Shown here: piece after piece, positions 7,514 to 16,657 of the stretch
Position numbering within the stretch: the stretch's first letter is position 1
How the letters are laid out: every line of letters starts with the position of its first letter
NCBI GenBank assembly: GCA_947454055.1
Contig: CANGIS010000002.1
Location: 1 to 44,035, forward strand
Length of the DNA: 44,035 nucleotides
Direction: 5' to 3'
Origin: Hyphomicrobiales bacterium
GTDB taxonomy: Bacteria > Pseudomonadota > Alphaproteobacteria > Rhizobiales > Beijerinckiaceae
The notes under the pieces: generated by a model
Databases searched by the model: none
What the model saw: the letters and a program-made list of their open reading frames with translations, nothing else
What the model was told of the DNA's origin: nothing
Position numbers and translations under genes: made by a program

Positions 7514-9169
7514 GTGTTGCGGCGGATCAGTGAAGTGAGTGATCCTGCCTTGCCAGCCTTATTGTCCCGTTTCAAACGGCCTCGCGGCCAAGCTTTTACG
7601 CGTTTTGCAACCGGAGTGGCGGTTTCGCTTGGCGTTCTGATCGGTAGCGTCGAAACAGGCGGCGACGCCATCGCCAATGGCGATTCGCGCACGCTGTCGA
7701 TCTATCACACGCATACGGGCGAAAGCCTGACGATCGAATACAAGAAAAACGGCAGCTTCGACCGCGACGCGCTGGAAAAACTCAACTGGCTCTTGCGCGA
7801 TTACCACCGCGACGAGCCGACCAGCATGGATCCGCGCCTGTTCGATATTGTCTGGGAGGCACAACGTCAGGTCGGATCGTCTGAGCCGATCAATGTTGTG
7901 TCGGCCTATCGCTCACCCGAAACCAACGCCATGCTGCGCCGCCGCTCGAAGGCGGTTGCCAAAAACTCGCAGCATATGCTCGGCAAGGCGATGGATTTCT
8001 ATCTGACCGATGCCAACATCACCCAAATCCGCGAAGTAGCCCTCAAGATGCAGCGCGGCGGTGTCGGGTATTATCCGGCCGCCTTTACGCCGTTTGTGCA
8101 TCTGGATGCGGGCAGCGTGCGGCATTGGCCGCGCATGTCGCATGACGAGCTCGCGCGCCTCTTCCCCGATGGCAAGACGGTCCACATTCCCGCCGACGGC
8201 AAACCGCTTGAGCGCTATGCCGAGGCCGAAGCTGAAATTCTCGCCAATGGTGGCACGGTCATGGGCGCCTCCTACGCCGATTCCGGCGAAGGGGGAGCTG
8301 CCGAGCCAACAAAAACCAAGAGCTTGTGGGCTATGCTGTTTGGCGGCGGCAACGACGATGAGGACGCCGATGTCGTGACACAAAAGCCGGCGCCGCGCGT
8401 GGCCGTGGCCAAGGCACCTGTGCAAAACAACGACGAAACCGATACCGCGCCCGCGCCGGAGACGATGGTTCAGGCGGCGCCTGCTCCGAAACTACCCCAG
8501 TTTGCGGCCTTGCCGCCACTGTCCTCGTTCCGTATGGCGGTTCTGGCGCCCAACGCGCCGATGCCTTTGACGCGCCCCGGTGCTCCGGCTTCGTCGGTGG
8601 TGGCGCTGCAGGCAGCGACCCCGCAGCTCATCTGGCAAGCCGGACCGCAACCGCTGGGCGGAGCATCAGCTGTCCCGCTGCCGCCATTGCGCAATGCGCC
8701 ACCGGTCACGGTCATGGCCTCGAATTCGGTCGTTTTTGTTCCGCTGCCGCCGGTCCGCCCCGGCAATGCCAAGCCTTCAGGACATCTGGCCGCGCTTGCT
8801 GTTCCCGACGGGTCGGAGACGACGTCGAGCCTCAGCACGCAATCGCGTGAACCGGTGCTGCCGAAGATCATTACCGATGGCCGTCGTGCAGCAACGCCTA
8901 ATCTGGCACTGGCCTATACCAATACGCAGGACGCGGAAAAATCCGTCGATGCCGCGACAAAATCGACTCCACCTGCAAAGCTCGTATTGCGGAAGCCCCT
9001 GACGGCAGCGGCCATCGACGCGACGCATCTGGCCCTCAGCGGATCAACCACGCGCTTCTCTTCCGCCGATGATCTCAGCCCGCCGATCGGCCAGTTTTCG
9101 AGCAAGTCGCCGCCGACCTGCTCGGCCGGAAAATCCGGTCAGCCCTGCATGCCGAGTGCCGCGAGATAA
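7514..9169 (+). CDS. DUF882/M15-type peptidase with long proline-rich tail
   Basis: A 551-residue secreted or membrane-anchored protein. A hydrophobic segment ([12 protein letters not shown], about residues 35-46) precedes a DUF882 (peptidase M15A-like) domain with [14 protein letters not shown], the zinc-ligand region [13 protein letters not shown], and [13 protein letters not shown], ending near residue 240. Relatives are predicted zinc D,D- or L,D-carboxypeptidases or endopeptidases of peptidoglycan. The remaining 300 residues are low-complexity, rich in Ala and Pro, and include VPLPPLR (387-393) and VPLPPVR (409-415). The start is uncertain: GTG 7514 gives the longest frame, and GTG 7535 or TTG 7562 are possible. 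Its last 31 bases overlap gapR on the other strand. Confidence 0.82.
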   Translation: MLRRISEVSDPALPALLSRFKRPRGQAFTRFATGVAVSLGVLIGSVETGGDAIANGDSRTLSIYHTHTGESLTIEYKKNGSFDRDALEKLNWLLRDYHRDEPTSMDPRLFDIVWEAQRQVGSSEPINVVSAYRSPETNAMLRRRSKAVAKNSQHMLGKAMDFYLTDANITQIREVALKMQRGGVGYYPAAFTPFVHLDAGSVRHWPRMSHDELARLFPDGKTVHIPADGKPLERYAEAEAEILANGGTVMGASYADSGEGGAAEPTKTKSLWAMLFGGGNDDEDADVVTQKPAPRVAVAKAPVQNNDETDTAPAPETMVQAAPAPKLPQFAALPPLSSFRMAVLAPNAPMPLTRPGAPASSVVALQAATPQLIWQAGPQPLGGASAVPLPPLRNAPPVTVMASNSVVFVPLPPVRPGNAKPSGHLAALAVPDGSETTSSLSTQSREPVLPKIITDGRRAATPNLALAYTNTQDAEKSVDAATKSTPPAKLVLRKPLTAAAIDATHLALSGSTTRFSSADDLSPPIGQFSSKSPPTCSAGKSGQPCMPSAAR

Positions 9170-9381
9170 AGCTCCATCAGAGCTTCTTCTTCCTGACGCT
9201 CCGCATGGTCCTTGCGGCGTAGCGAGATGATTTTCCGCATGATCTTGGTATCGAAGCCGTTCGACTTGGCTTCCGAGTAGACATCACGGAGATCGCCGGC
9301 CAAGGCCGCCTTTTCTTCCTCAAGCCGCTCGATACGCTCGATAAAGGCCTTGAGTTCTTCGCCAGCAACAGAATTCGACAT
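9139..9381 (-). CDS. gapR: GapR family DNA-binding protein (DUF2312)
   Basis: An 80-residue, highly charged alpha-helical protein matching the DUF2312/GapR family throughout, with the core [18 protein letters not shown] and [19 protein letters not shown]. In Caulobacter, GapR is a nucleoid-associated protein that clamps overtwisted DNA ahead of replication and transcription and assists topoisomerases. It lies 60 bases downstream of the N-formylglutamate amidohydrolase gene on the same strand. The spacer contains a perfect six-pair hairpin (GACAGG/CCTGTC, bases 9408-9424), which could affect processing. This neighbourhood, with pyk and DUF1036 close by, is common in Hyphomicrobiales. Confidence 0.94.
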   Translation of the reverse strand: MSNSVAGEELKAFIERIERLEEEKAALAGDLRDVYSEAKSNGFDTKIMRKIISLRRKDHAERQEEEALMELYLAALGMQG

Positions 9382-9441
9382 CTTCGCCTCACACGTGGGA
9401 TCTATGACAGGCCTTTCCTGTCGGCTATCGCCGAGGGATGG

Positions 9442-10275
9442 TCAAGGCTCGGCCCGATGCGATGCCGCCGACCCTGTGGATGACCTGAAATCTTCGCGGT
9501 GCATCGGGTCTTCGAGAAGCGGCTTTAATTCGCCGGCCAACCGCCTGCCCCAAGCGTAAGCCTCGTCTTGGCGAGCAATGAGATCCTGCCGAATTTCGAT
9601 CAAGGTGTTTGAAAAGCCATGATCGAGCGCGTGCCGGTCGATCACATCGCCCTTCAAGCCGCCATCATAGGGCTCATTGTCGCCGACCGTCAGACGGTCA
9701 TCCTGACCAAGCGCTTCGATCAAGGAGCGGGACAGCCGCGGATCCTTGGCCCAAAGGATACCGGCATGCCAAGGCCTCGGCGCGCCCCGCCAAACCGGCG
9801 TGAACGAGTGGATCGACAGAATGACGGGCCGCACCCCGCTTCGAAGCGCGGCGGCAATCGCGCGTTTGATCGCGCGGTCATAGGGCCTGTAAAACCGCTT
9901 CACCCGCCGCTCGACCTCCTGCTCGTCCACCCGTGCATTGCCGGGCACCACAGCACCGTCCGACAGGCGCATCACCAACGTCGGATCGTCCTCGCCGCGA
10001 TTGGGATCGATGATCAGCCGCGAGAAATTAGTCAGTAGAGCCGGTGCGCCGAAGGCTTCGGCCAGCGCGCGGGTCATACCCGCCGCACCGATGTCATAGG
10101 CAATATGGCGGGACAGTTGGGCCTCGGGCAGACCGAGCGCGCGATATTCAGGCGGAATCTCGTTCGAGGCGTGATCGCACAGCACGATGATGCCACTGGC
10201 CGGATCGCCCGCTATTTCCGTCACCGGATGCTCGGGCGCATCCTCGGGGGTCGCCGCATAGGGAGAAAAAATCAT
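9442..10275 (-). CDS. N-formylglutamate amidohydrolase family protein
   Basis: A 277-residue metal-dependent hydrolase of the N-formylglutamate amidohydrolase (HutG) family. Typical segments are IIVLCDHASNEIP (metal-ligand region), LLTNFSRLIIDPNR, VILSIHSFTPVWRG and TLIEIRQDLI. The founding enzyme cleaves N-formyl-L-glutamate in histidine breakdown. There are no other hut genes here, and family members next to gapR and pyk are common in alphaproteobacteria, so the true substrate may be a different N-acyl amino acid. The start is ATG at 10275. It diverges from the second DMT transporter. Confidence 0.85.
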   Translation of the reverse strand: MIFSPYAATPEDAPEHPVTEIAGDPASGIIVLCDHASNEIPPEYRALGLPEAQLSRHIAYDIGAAGMTRALAEAFGAPALLTNFSRLIIDPNRGEDDPTLVMRLSDGAVVPGNARVDEQEVERRVKRFYRPYDRAIKRAIAAALRSGVRPVILSIHSFTPVWRGAPRPWHAGILWAKDPRLSRSLIEALGQDDRLTVGDNEPYDGGLKGDVIDRHALDHGFSNTLIEIRQDLIARQDEAYAWGRRLAGELKPLLEDPMHREDFRSSTGSAASHRAEP

Positions 10276-10373
10276 CTGAACTCGACTTCAACCACGAATG
10301 AAGCGCTAAGCTTAGTGACGGATCGCGATTCATGCCATAGGAAACGCTCACCTTTTGCTTGATTGGCGTATGC

Positions 10374-11300
10374 ATGTCCCCAACTTCGGTTATCCCCTCC
10401 GCCGCACGCGGTATTGATACGTTCGGCCTCATCGCCTTGCTTGGCGGCGCCCTTGCGATGGGCGTGTCCCCGATTTTCGTTCGCTTTGCCGCCGCCGATG
10501 GCGTACCGGCCTTCGCCTCCGCCTTTTGGCGCGTCGCACTGGCTTTGCCGCTTCTTTATGCGTGGGCCTTGGCGGAAGAAAAAAAGGCGGGAGCCGGACC
10601 AAAACCCACGATGAACAAAGCGATCTTTCTTGCCGGACTGTTTTTCGCCGGCGATTTGCTCTGCTGGCATATTTCGCTTCTCAATACGAGCGTGGCCAAT
10701 GCCACATTTTTCGGAACCACGACGCCGATTTGGGTTGTTCTCACCGCTTGGCTGGTTTTCCGCCAGAAGATCCCGCGCTCCATTCCCGTGGCGCTCTTGC
10801 TCTGCGTGCTGGGCGGCATCGCCCTGATCGGCCGGTCGATGGAAGTCGATGCCAATCATGTGAAAGGTGATCTGCTGGGGCTGGGCACGGGAATGTTTTT
10901 CGGCCTGTATTTCTTTGCCGTCCAGGAAGCGCGGAAAGGATCGGGCGCGGCCCGCTCGACCTTTGGCCTGTCGCTGGTTACAGCCCCCATTCTGGCAGGC
11001 GCGGCGTTGCTCAATGGTGAGACCTTTTTACCCCATGGCCCCAGTGGCTATGCGGCCCTTTTCGCGATGGCCTTTATCAGCCACGCCGGCGGACAGGGCC
11101 TGCTGGCCATAGCCCTCGGCCGGTTGCCGACGGTGTTCACCTCCTTTGTGATCTTTCTCGAAGCCATTATCGCCGCCCTCATGGCCTGGCTGGTGCTCGG
11201 CGAACCGCTTGTGGCGCTCCAGGCACTGGGCGGTGCCCTGATCCTTCTCGGCATCTTTGTCGCTCGTCCGCGAGAAGCCGCCATCGACGCCACGAAATGA
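10374..11300 (+). CDS. DMT family transporter (EamA)
   Basis: A roughly 308-residue membrane protein with about ten hydrophobic segments and two EamA repeats. The first repeat begins LIALLGGALAMGVSPIFVRF, the second contains GDLLGLGTGMFFGLYFFAV, and the family signature FFGTTTPIWVVLTAWL is present. It is a likely exporter of amino acids or other metabolites with unknown substrate. I place the start at ATG 10374; the frame also has a TTG at 10359 (five more residues), and neither has a strong ribosome binding site. It sits between the gapR side and the DUF1036-pyk side of what is usually a more compact neighbourhood, so it may be an insertion. It is not close in sequence to the DMT gene at 5993. 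Confidence 0.87.
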   Translation: MSPTSVIPSAARGIDTFGLIALLGGALAMGVSPIFVRFAAADGVPAFASAFWRVALALPLLYAWALAEEKKAGAGPKPTMNKAIFLAGLFFAGDLLCWHISLLNTSVANATFFGTTTPIWVVLTAWLVFRQKIPRSIPVALLLCVLGGIALIGRSMEVDANHVKGDLLGLGTGMFFGLYFFAVQEARKGSGAARSTFGLSLVTAPILAGAALLNGETFLPHGPSGYAALFAMAFISHAGGQGLLAIALGRLPTVFTSFVIFLEAIIAALMAWLVLGEPLVALQALGGALILLGIFVARPREAAIDATK

Positions 11301-11408
11301 CCCAAAATGTCGTCTACGGATAGATTTCAGGCGTTTTATGAGCAAAAATTCAACCCAGGACGCAATTGATGGGTGACAATTCCTGTGTTGCATGACAAGA
11401 CGGAAACT

Positions 11409-11846
11409 ATGGTCCGAACCGGTTCTTTTTGGCTTCTGCCTGTCTTGATCATCGGCTTTGCAATGGGTGGCCTGTCGTCGGCATATGCTGATTTCCGGCT
11501 GTGCAATCTGACATCCAGCCGCGTCGGAGTGGCTATTGGCTACAAGACCAAAGAAAACTGGCGCAGCGAGGGTTGGTGGAACGTGAAGCCGAATGAGTGC
11601 GAAACACTGATCAACGGCAATCTGTCTTCACGGTTCTATTATATCTATGCGCAAGACTACGACCGCGGAGGAGACTGGAGCGGGACATCAGCCATGTGCA
11701 CCCAAGATCGGCAATTTACGATTGATGGTGTCGAGGACTGCATGGCCCGGGGTTTCGACCGTCAGAAATTTCAGGAAGTTGACACCGGCGAGCAAAAAAC
11801 GTGGACCGTCCAATTGACCGACCCGACCCGCTCGCCAGCCAAGTGA
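11409..11846 (+). CDS. DUF1036 domain-containing secreted protein
   Basis: A 145-residue protein with a signal peptide (MVRTGSFWLLPVLIIGFAMG, likely cut after AYA near residue 28) and a DUF1036 domain: FRLCNLTSSRVGVAIGY, SEGWWNVKPNECETLI, YYIYAQDY and four cysteines likely to form disulfides. The role of DUF1036 is unknown. The gene is very often directly upstream of pyruvate kinase in Hyphomicrobiales, as here (45-base gap). I start at ATG 11409, which gives a clean signal peptide and has GGA upstream; the GTG at 11373 would add 12 residues that fit a signal peptide poorly. Confidence 0.9.
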   Translation: MVRTGSFWLLPVLIIGFAMGGLSSAYADFRLCNLTSSRVGVAIGYKTKENWRSEGWWNVKPNECETLINGNLSSRFYYIYAQDYDRGGDWSGTSAMCTQDRQFTIDGVEDCMARGFDRQKFQEVDTGEQKTWTVQLTDPTRSPAK

Positions 11847-11891
11847 TACCCGACACAACACGATCGACGACAACGAAGAAAAGAGCATGAC

Positions 11892-13307
11892 ATGAGACGT
11901 TTGCGCCGCGTAAAAATCATCGCAACCCTCGGACCCGCGTCCACCTCTGAGGACATGATCAAGAAACTTTTTGTCGCGGGCGTCGATGTTTTCCGCATTA
12001 ATATGAGCCACGCTTCCCATGACGGGATGCGCGATCAGGTCTCGATGATCCGCGCGGTTGAGCGCGAGGTTGGCCGTCCCATCGGCATTATGGTCGATCT
12101 GCAAGGCCCGAAGCTGCGTCTCGATACGTTCGAGAAAGGCTCTGTCGAGCTCGAAAAGGGGCAGAGTTTTATTCTCGACTCGAACAAGACCCCCGGTGAC
12201 AGCAAGCGCGTTCACCTGCCGCATCCGGAAATTCTCTCCGCGCTTGAGCCCGGCCACGTCATCCTGATCGACGACGGCAAGGTGAAGCTGCGCGTCACCG
12301 AATCGACCAAGACGCGCTCGGTCACGGTGGTTGAAGTTCCCGGCAAAATCTCCAACCGCAAGGGTGTAAGCTTGCCCGACACCGTCCTGCCGGTCTCCGC
12401 GATGACGGACAAGGACCGCTCCGATCTCGAAGCCTCGCTTGAAGTGGGTATTGACTGGATCGCGGTTTCCTTCGTCCAGCGGCCGGAAGACGTCGCCGAT
12501 GTGCGCAAAACCGCCCGTGGCCGTGCCCTGATTCTGTCCAAGATTGAAAAACCGCAGGCAATCCAGCGGCTCGACGAGATCATGGAAATTTCCGATGCCC
12601 TGATGGTCGCCCGCGGCGATCTCGGTGTCGAAATGCCGATGGAAAAAGTGCCCGGCCTGCAGAAGCACATCACGCGCACCGCGCGTCGGCTCGGCAAGCC
12701 CGTGGTGATCGCCACCCAGATGCTTGAATCGATGATTACCTCGCCGGTGCCGACCCGCGCCGAAGTGTCCGACGTCGCAACCGCGGTGTTTGACGGCGCC
12801 GATGCCATCATGCTGTCGGCGGAATCGGCAGCCGGTCAATTCCCGATCGAGGCAGTTTCGACCATGAACCGGATCGCCGAGGAAGTGGAAAGCGATCCGC
12901 TCTACCGGTCGATCATCAACAATCAGCGCGCGAAAGCCGAGGCAACGGGCGCTGACGCCATTGCCATGGCCACCCGCGATGTGGCGGAAACGCTCGATCT
13001 GAAAGCAATTGTCGCCTGGACCTCATCGGGTGCAACGGGTCTCCGCTTGTCGCGCGAGCGGCCGGAAGCCCCCGTTCTGGCCCTGACCCCAAGCCCGTCG
13101 ACGGCCCGTCGTCTTGCCATCGCCTGGGGGATCCATTCCATTGTCACCGAAGACGCGAAAGACGTGGACGATATGGTGGATCGTGCCTGTCGCCTCGCCT
13201 CGGCCGAGGAATTTGCGAAATCCGCGCAGCGCGTGATCGTGGTAGCCGGCGTTCCGTTCGGCACGCCGGGTGCTACCAATATGATGCGCATCGCCTATGT
13301 GCCGTAA
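11892..13307 (+). CDS. pyk: pyruvate kinase
   Basis: A 471-residue pyruvate kinase, the last step of glycolysis (phosphoenolpyruvate plus ADP to pyruvate plus ATP). It begins RRVKIIATLGPAS with the phosphate-binding arginine region INMSHAS. It contains the DLQGPKLR segment, the active-site block ILSKIEKPQAIQRLDEI with the catalytic lysine, the metal-binding MVARGDLGVEMP and the later IATQMLESMI and DAIMLSAESAAG. The length is normal and the C-terminal effector domain is complete. It probably shares a transcript with DUF1036. Its stop is four bases from the convergent TPR gene, with no terminator seen between. Confidence 0.97.
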   Translation: MRRLRRVKIIATLGPASTSEDMIKKLFVAGVDVFRINMSHASHDGMRDQVSMIRAVEREVGRPIGIMVDLQGPKLRLDTFEKGSVELEKGQSFILDSNKTPGDSKRVHLPHPEILSALEPGHVILIDDGKVKLRVTESTKTRSVTVVEVPGKISNRKGVSLPDTVLPVSAMTDKDRSDLEASLEVGIDWIAVSFVQRPEDVADVRKTARGRALILSKIEKPQAIQRLDEIMEISDALMVARGDLGVEMPMEKVPGLQKHITRTARRLGKPVVIATQMLESMITSPVPTRAEVSDVATAVFDGADAIMLSAESAAGQFPIEAVSTMNRIAEEVESDPLYRSIINNQRAKAEATGADAIAMATRDVAETLDLKAIVAWTSSGATGLRLSRERPEAPVLALTPSPSTARRLAIAWGIHSIVTEDAKDVDDMVDRACRLASAEEFAKSAQRVIVVAGVPFGTPGATNMMRIAYVP

Positions 13308-13311
13308 GACA

Positions 13312-13860
13312 CTATAGCGGCGTACCCTCGACTTCGGGACGGAGCTGTTCAACGGCCTTTTTGGCCGTTTCGAGTTGGGGATAGATCGTCAAGACGCGTT
13401 CAAACGCGCCATAGGCGTTTTTATCATCGCCCTGATGAAGAAAAATCAGCCCCATACCCGTTATCGCGCCATAATGGCGCGGTTCGCGCTTGAGCGTTTC
13501 GGCAATATCGGCCATCGCCCGACGATAATCTTCCATCACATAAAACACCGTGGCGCGGTGGTTCCACGCCTCCGCCCAGTCAGGATCGAGCACGATCAGG
13601 CGATCGAGCAGCTCGATGGCCAGCGGAAAATCCTCGTGTTCGAGCGCGGTGTCGGCCCGCTCCATCAAGAGATCAGCCGTTTCGCTCCCCGAACGCATCC
13701 ACATACGTTTGATCGATGCAGCTACCGGTTCGGCGGCCTGTGCATCGGGGGCAGCCCGCAGATGGTCAAACAGCGCGTTGAGGTCATCGGTGTCAGCCCA
13801 TGCCGATAGAGGCGGAGCGATGGCGATGATCGCGAGCAGTATGAGCAGGAGGCGCCGCAC
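13312..13860 (-). CDS. secreted tetratricopeptide repeat protein
   Basis: A 182-residue protein with a signal peptide (MRRLLLILLAIIAIAPPLSA, cut near AWA) and at least three TPR units. These are LLMERADTALEHEDFPLAIE, then AEAWNHRATVFYVMEDYRRA and GAITGMGLIFLHQGDDKNAY, each followed by the usual helix-breaking proline (ALI..LDPDW, LKREPRH, LTIYPQ). TPRs are protein-binding scaffolds, so it presumably acts in the periplasm with unknown partners. The start is GTG at 13860 with GGGG eight bases upstream. It follows the GlxA-type regulator after 11 bases and is likely in the same operon. Confidence 0.88.
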   Translation of the reverse strand: MRRLLLILLAIIAIAPPLSAWADTDDLNALFDHLRAAPDAQAAEPVAASIKRMWMRSGSETADLLMERADTALEHEDFPLAIELLDRLIVLDPDWAEAWNHRATVFYVMEDYRRAMADIAETLKREPRHYGAITGMGLIFLHQGDDKNAYGAFERVLTIYPQLETAKKAVEQLRPEVEGTPL

Positions 13861-13871
13861 GCAGCAGCCCC

Positions 13872-14948
13872 TTAAGCCAGAGCGCCGATGGAAGACGCCG
13901 CATCCGTCGCCTCGCCTTGATCGGCGAGAAGGCTGCCCGCATGCGCTTCCCGCCGTGCCGCCTTCTGGCGGGGTCCGAACCGTTCTTCCGACGGCGTGCG
14001 CTTGAAATGCTCGCTATAGCATTTCGAAAAATGGGAAGCCGAGACAAAGCCGCAGGCCAGCGCGACTGATAGAATCGGCATGCTCGTTTGCAACAGCAGA
14101 TGCCGTGCGCGCGCCAGCCGGAGACCGAGATAGTAGCGGGTCGGCGCCTGGCCGATATATTTCTGGAACAAGCGCTCCAACTGACGCGCGGAGAAGCCGA
14201 CGCGGTCCGCAAGTTCGCCGCAGGAAAGCGGTTCCTCGATGTTTTGTTCCATCGTGGCCACAACGGCCAGCACACGCTGATTGGCCACGCCGAGCCTTGC
14301 CCGCAACTCCATGCGCTGGCGCTCATTGGCGTTGCGCATACGGTGATGGATCAGCTCGTCGGTCACGGCCGCGGCCACTTCCTGCCCGCAACGGGCATTA
14401 ATCATCGACAGCATCATGTCGATCGCCGCCGTGCCACCCGCGCAGGTAAACCGGTTGCGATCGATTTCATACAACTCGTCGGTTACATCGAGATGCGGAA
14501 ATTCTTCGCGCAGGGATTCGTGATTTTCCCAATGGATCGTGCAGCGGAAGCCATCCAACAAACCGGCCTTGGCCAGCACATAAGATCCCGTACAGACCGA
14601 ACCAATCGAGACACCGTAAAACGCCAGGCGTCGCAATTTGGCAATGAGCAGCGAATGATCCTGACGCTGGATATCGACCCCGCCACACACCACCACATTC
14701 GGCATCGGGCCAATATCGGCAATGCTGCCGTCGGCCTCAAGCCGGATGCCGTTCGAGGCCTGCACCGCAGCCCCGTCAATCGTGTAGATTTTCCAGTCAT
14801 AAAGCTGCTGGTGCGACACGCGATTGGCCAGTCGCAACGGCTCGATCATCGAGGTAAAGGCGATCATCGAGAAATCCGGCACAAGTACAAGGCCGAGCGT
14901 TTGCGTTGCGGGCGTCGCCGATTGCGCCTTATCGCCAGACTGCGTCAT
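13872..14948 (-). CDS. GlxA family transcriptional regulator (DJ-1/PfpI plus AraC HTH)
   Basis: A 358-residue regulator with an N-terminal DJ-1/PfpI-like domain (LGLVLVPDFSMIAFTSMIEP ... VSIGSVCTGSYVLAKAGLLD) and a C-terminal AraC-type double helix-turn-helix (LSCGELADRVGFSARQLERL; LSVALACGFVSASHFSKCY). The HWENHESLREEFP stretch resembles the GbdR/ArgR subgroup that senses quaternary amines or arginine, but the ligand here is unknown. I start at ATG 14948 because GGGAG lies eight bases before it; a TTG at 14990 would add 14 weakly conserved residues. It lies in a minus-strand run with gloB, GNAT and the TPR gene. Confidence 0.88.
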   Translation of the reverse strand: MTQSGDKAQSATPATQTLGLVLVPDFSMIAFTSMIEPLRLANRVSHQQLYDWKIYTIDGAAVQASNGIRLEADGSIADIGPMPNVVVCGGVDIQRQDHSLLIAKLRRLAFYGVSIGSVCTGSYVLAKAGLLDGFRCTIHWENHESLREEFPHLDVTDELYEIDRNRFTCAGGTAAIDMMLSMINARCGQEVAAAVTDELIHHRMRNANERQRMELRARLGVANQRVLAVVATMEQNIEEPLSCGELADRVGFSARQLERLFQKYIGQAPTRYYLGLRLARARHLLLQTSMPILSVALACGFVSASHFSKCYSEHFKRTPSEERFGPRQKAARREAHAGSLLADQGEATDAASSIGALA

Positions 14949-15043
14949 ATCCGCCGCTCCCTTTGTATCCTTTGCGTCGGATTTAGACAAATTCGGCTAG
15001 AATTGGCAATCAATATCTTTATTACGACGCTTATGTCCTGAAT

Positions 15044-15817
15044 TTAGGTCGGTGGAAGTGTCCAATAGTCGTAAGTATACAAGGGTTCGAACCCCAAACT
15101 TTGATAAAGCGCCCGGGCAGGACCATTGCTTGTTACGACTTGCAGATAGGCGCACCGCGCCGCAATGCCCCTTCCCCACTCCAGCAAAGCGGTTACAACG
15201 CCATGGGCCAGCCCGCGACGTCGGGCGTCGGGCAGGGTCGCAATCTGATAGATACCCAGCCAGCCTTCATGCACCACGCCGCGCCCGACCGCGCTGGGCC
15301 GGCCCTCATCATAGGCGATCACAAACGCCTGCGGAAAGGGGATGGTGGTCAACGCCGCTCGAATGGCCGCGCGCTCGCCATCGGCGTGATATTCCACGGC
15401 GAGATAGGTATCGAGCCATTCATCGGTCAGAACTGTGGCAAGCTTTACCCGCGCATCGATGGGAAAGGCCCGATCAAGCGCCATCGTCTTGACCGTCGTC
15501 TCGGCCGCACCTGAAATTCCGAGCGACCGAAGATGCTCGACCGCATCCGAACCTGCCAGAGGCAGCATCCGGACATGACACGCGACGCCAGTCTGGGCGC
15601 ACGCGGAACGGGCCTGTTGTAGCGCATCAGGAAACCGACCCGCCTCGGGCGAGACGGCGTTCAATGAATTGACCCGACGCGACGCCAAAGCGGGTGAAAG
15701 ACGCAGCTCCCATCCGTGATACTGCGTCACCCGAGGCGCCGGCCATGCCTGCGCGCTGTGCCTCTCGATGGCGCCGATGGTCGCCAGCCGATCGAGCGGA
15801 TCAGAGAGAAAGACCAT
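15044..15817 (-). CDS. GNAT family N-acetyltransferase
   Basis: A 257-residue acetyltransferase. The acetyl-CoA-binding core is in the C-terminal third: LGIYQIATLPDARRRGLAHG with the RRxGxA/G motif, then AYLQVVTSNGPARALYQSLG and the final GFEPLYTYDYW. The N-terminal half resembles a degenerate second GNAT fold, as in many two-domain members. The substrate is unknown. I start at ATG 15817, ten bases after the gloB stop, with GAGGA seven bases upstream; a longer frame would run into gloB. The close spacing suggests translation from the gloB transcript. Confidence 0.88.
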   Translation of the reverse strand: MVFLSDPLDRLATIGAIERHSAQAWPAPRVTQYHGWELRLSPALASRRVNSLNAVSPEAGRFPDALQQARSACAQTGVACHVRMLPLAGSDAVEHLRSLGISGAAETTVKTMALDRAFPIDARVKLATVLTDEWLDTYLAVEYHADGERAAIRAALTTIPFPQAFVIAYDEGRPSAVGRGVVHEGWLGIYQIATLPDARRRGLAHGVVTALLEWGRGIAARCAYLQVVTSNGPARALYQSLGFEPLYTYDYWTLPPT

Positions 15818-15827
15818 TGCTTTGTCC

Positions 15828-16595
15828 TCAGCCTTTGTTCTTGGCTTCGCGCAAAGCGGCAAATACCTCGCCCGCCGGATGGCCCGTCAGCCCGACGGCG
15901 GCGGCAAGTGCCGGTTCCCCCGCGCGCAAGAAGGGATTGGTTGCCTTCTCCTGCCCGATGGTTGACGGGATGGTGAAGTCACCCTTGGCGCGCAATGCCT
16001 CCACTTCGGCAACCCGCTTTTGCAGCGCCGGATTGCCGGCGTCAAAGCGGAGTGCGAAATGGGCATTCGAGAGCGTATATTCATGCCCGCAATAAAGCAG
16101 GGTTGCATCCGGAAGGGCGGCCAGTTTGGACAGCGAGGACCACATTTGCTGCGGTGTTCCCTCGAACAACCGGCCACATCCCATCGAAAACATCGTATCG
16201 CCGGCAAACAGAACCGCCTCGGAGGGGCAATAGAAAGCCACATGGCCTACCGTGTGTCCGGGCGTCTCGATCACCTCGAAGCCGATATTACCGAAGGAAA
16301 AATGATCGCCTTCGCTCACCGGCAGATCAATACCCGCAATGCGGTGCTGGTCGGCCAGAGGGCCGACAACACGGGCGCCAAAACGTGTCTTCAATGCCGC
16401 CAACGCCGCGATGTGGTCACCGTGATGGTGGGTGACGAGAATATCCGTTAGCTGCCAGCCCTTCTCATGCAGGGCGGCAACAATCGGCGCCTCCTCGCCC
16501 GCGTCGATGCTGGCTGTTTTGCCGGTCGCGGGATCATGGATCAGCACGCCTAGATTGTCCGAACCAATACCGAATTGATGGATAAGAAGAGCCAT
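15828..16595 (-). CDS. gloB: hydroxyacylglutathione hydrolase (glyoxalase II)
   Basis: A 255-residue metallo-beta-lactamase-fold enzyme that hydrolyses S-lactoylglutathione to lactate and glutathione, the second step of methylglyoxal detoxification. The two-metal motif T55-H-H-H-G-D-H61 is present, followed by the ligands in ETPGHTVGHVAFY, LFAGDTMFSMGCGR and LLYCGHEYT, and the glutathione-binding tail KATNPFLR. I start at ATG 16595 (MALLIHQFGI), the usual start of the family; the longer frame to 16703 overlaps the divergent methyltransferase. It is probably the first gene of a gloB, GNAT, GlxA, TPR unit. Confidence 0.95.
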   Translation of the reverse strand: MALLIHQFGIGSDNLGVLIHDPATGKTASIDAGEEAPIVAALHEKGWQLTDILVTHHHGDHIAALAALKTRFGARVVGPLADQHRIAGIDLPVSEGDHFSFGNIGFEVIETPGHTVGHVAFYCPSEAVLFAGDTMFSMGCGRLFEGTPQQMWSSLSKLAALPDATLLYCGHEYTLSNAHFALRFDAGNPALQKRVAEVEALRAKGDFTIPSTIGQEKATNPFLRAGEPALAAAVGLTGHPAGEVFAALREAKNKG

Positions 16596-16657
16596 TCGTT
16601 TTCCTTTTCTGTCACTGAGCCCTATATTGTCTGCTGAACGATCGAAAAGGAAGCCAT

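Noticed and set aside
14088-15041. 317-codon plus-strand frame opposite the GlxA-type regulator
   Set aside because: The opposite strand holds a full GlxA/AraC regulator; this frame has antisense composition and no motif.
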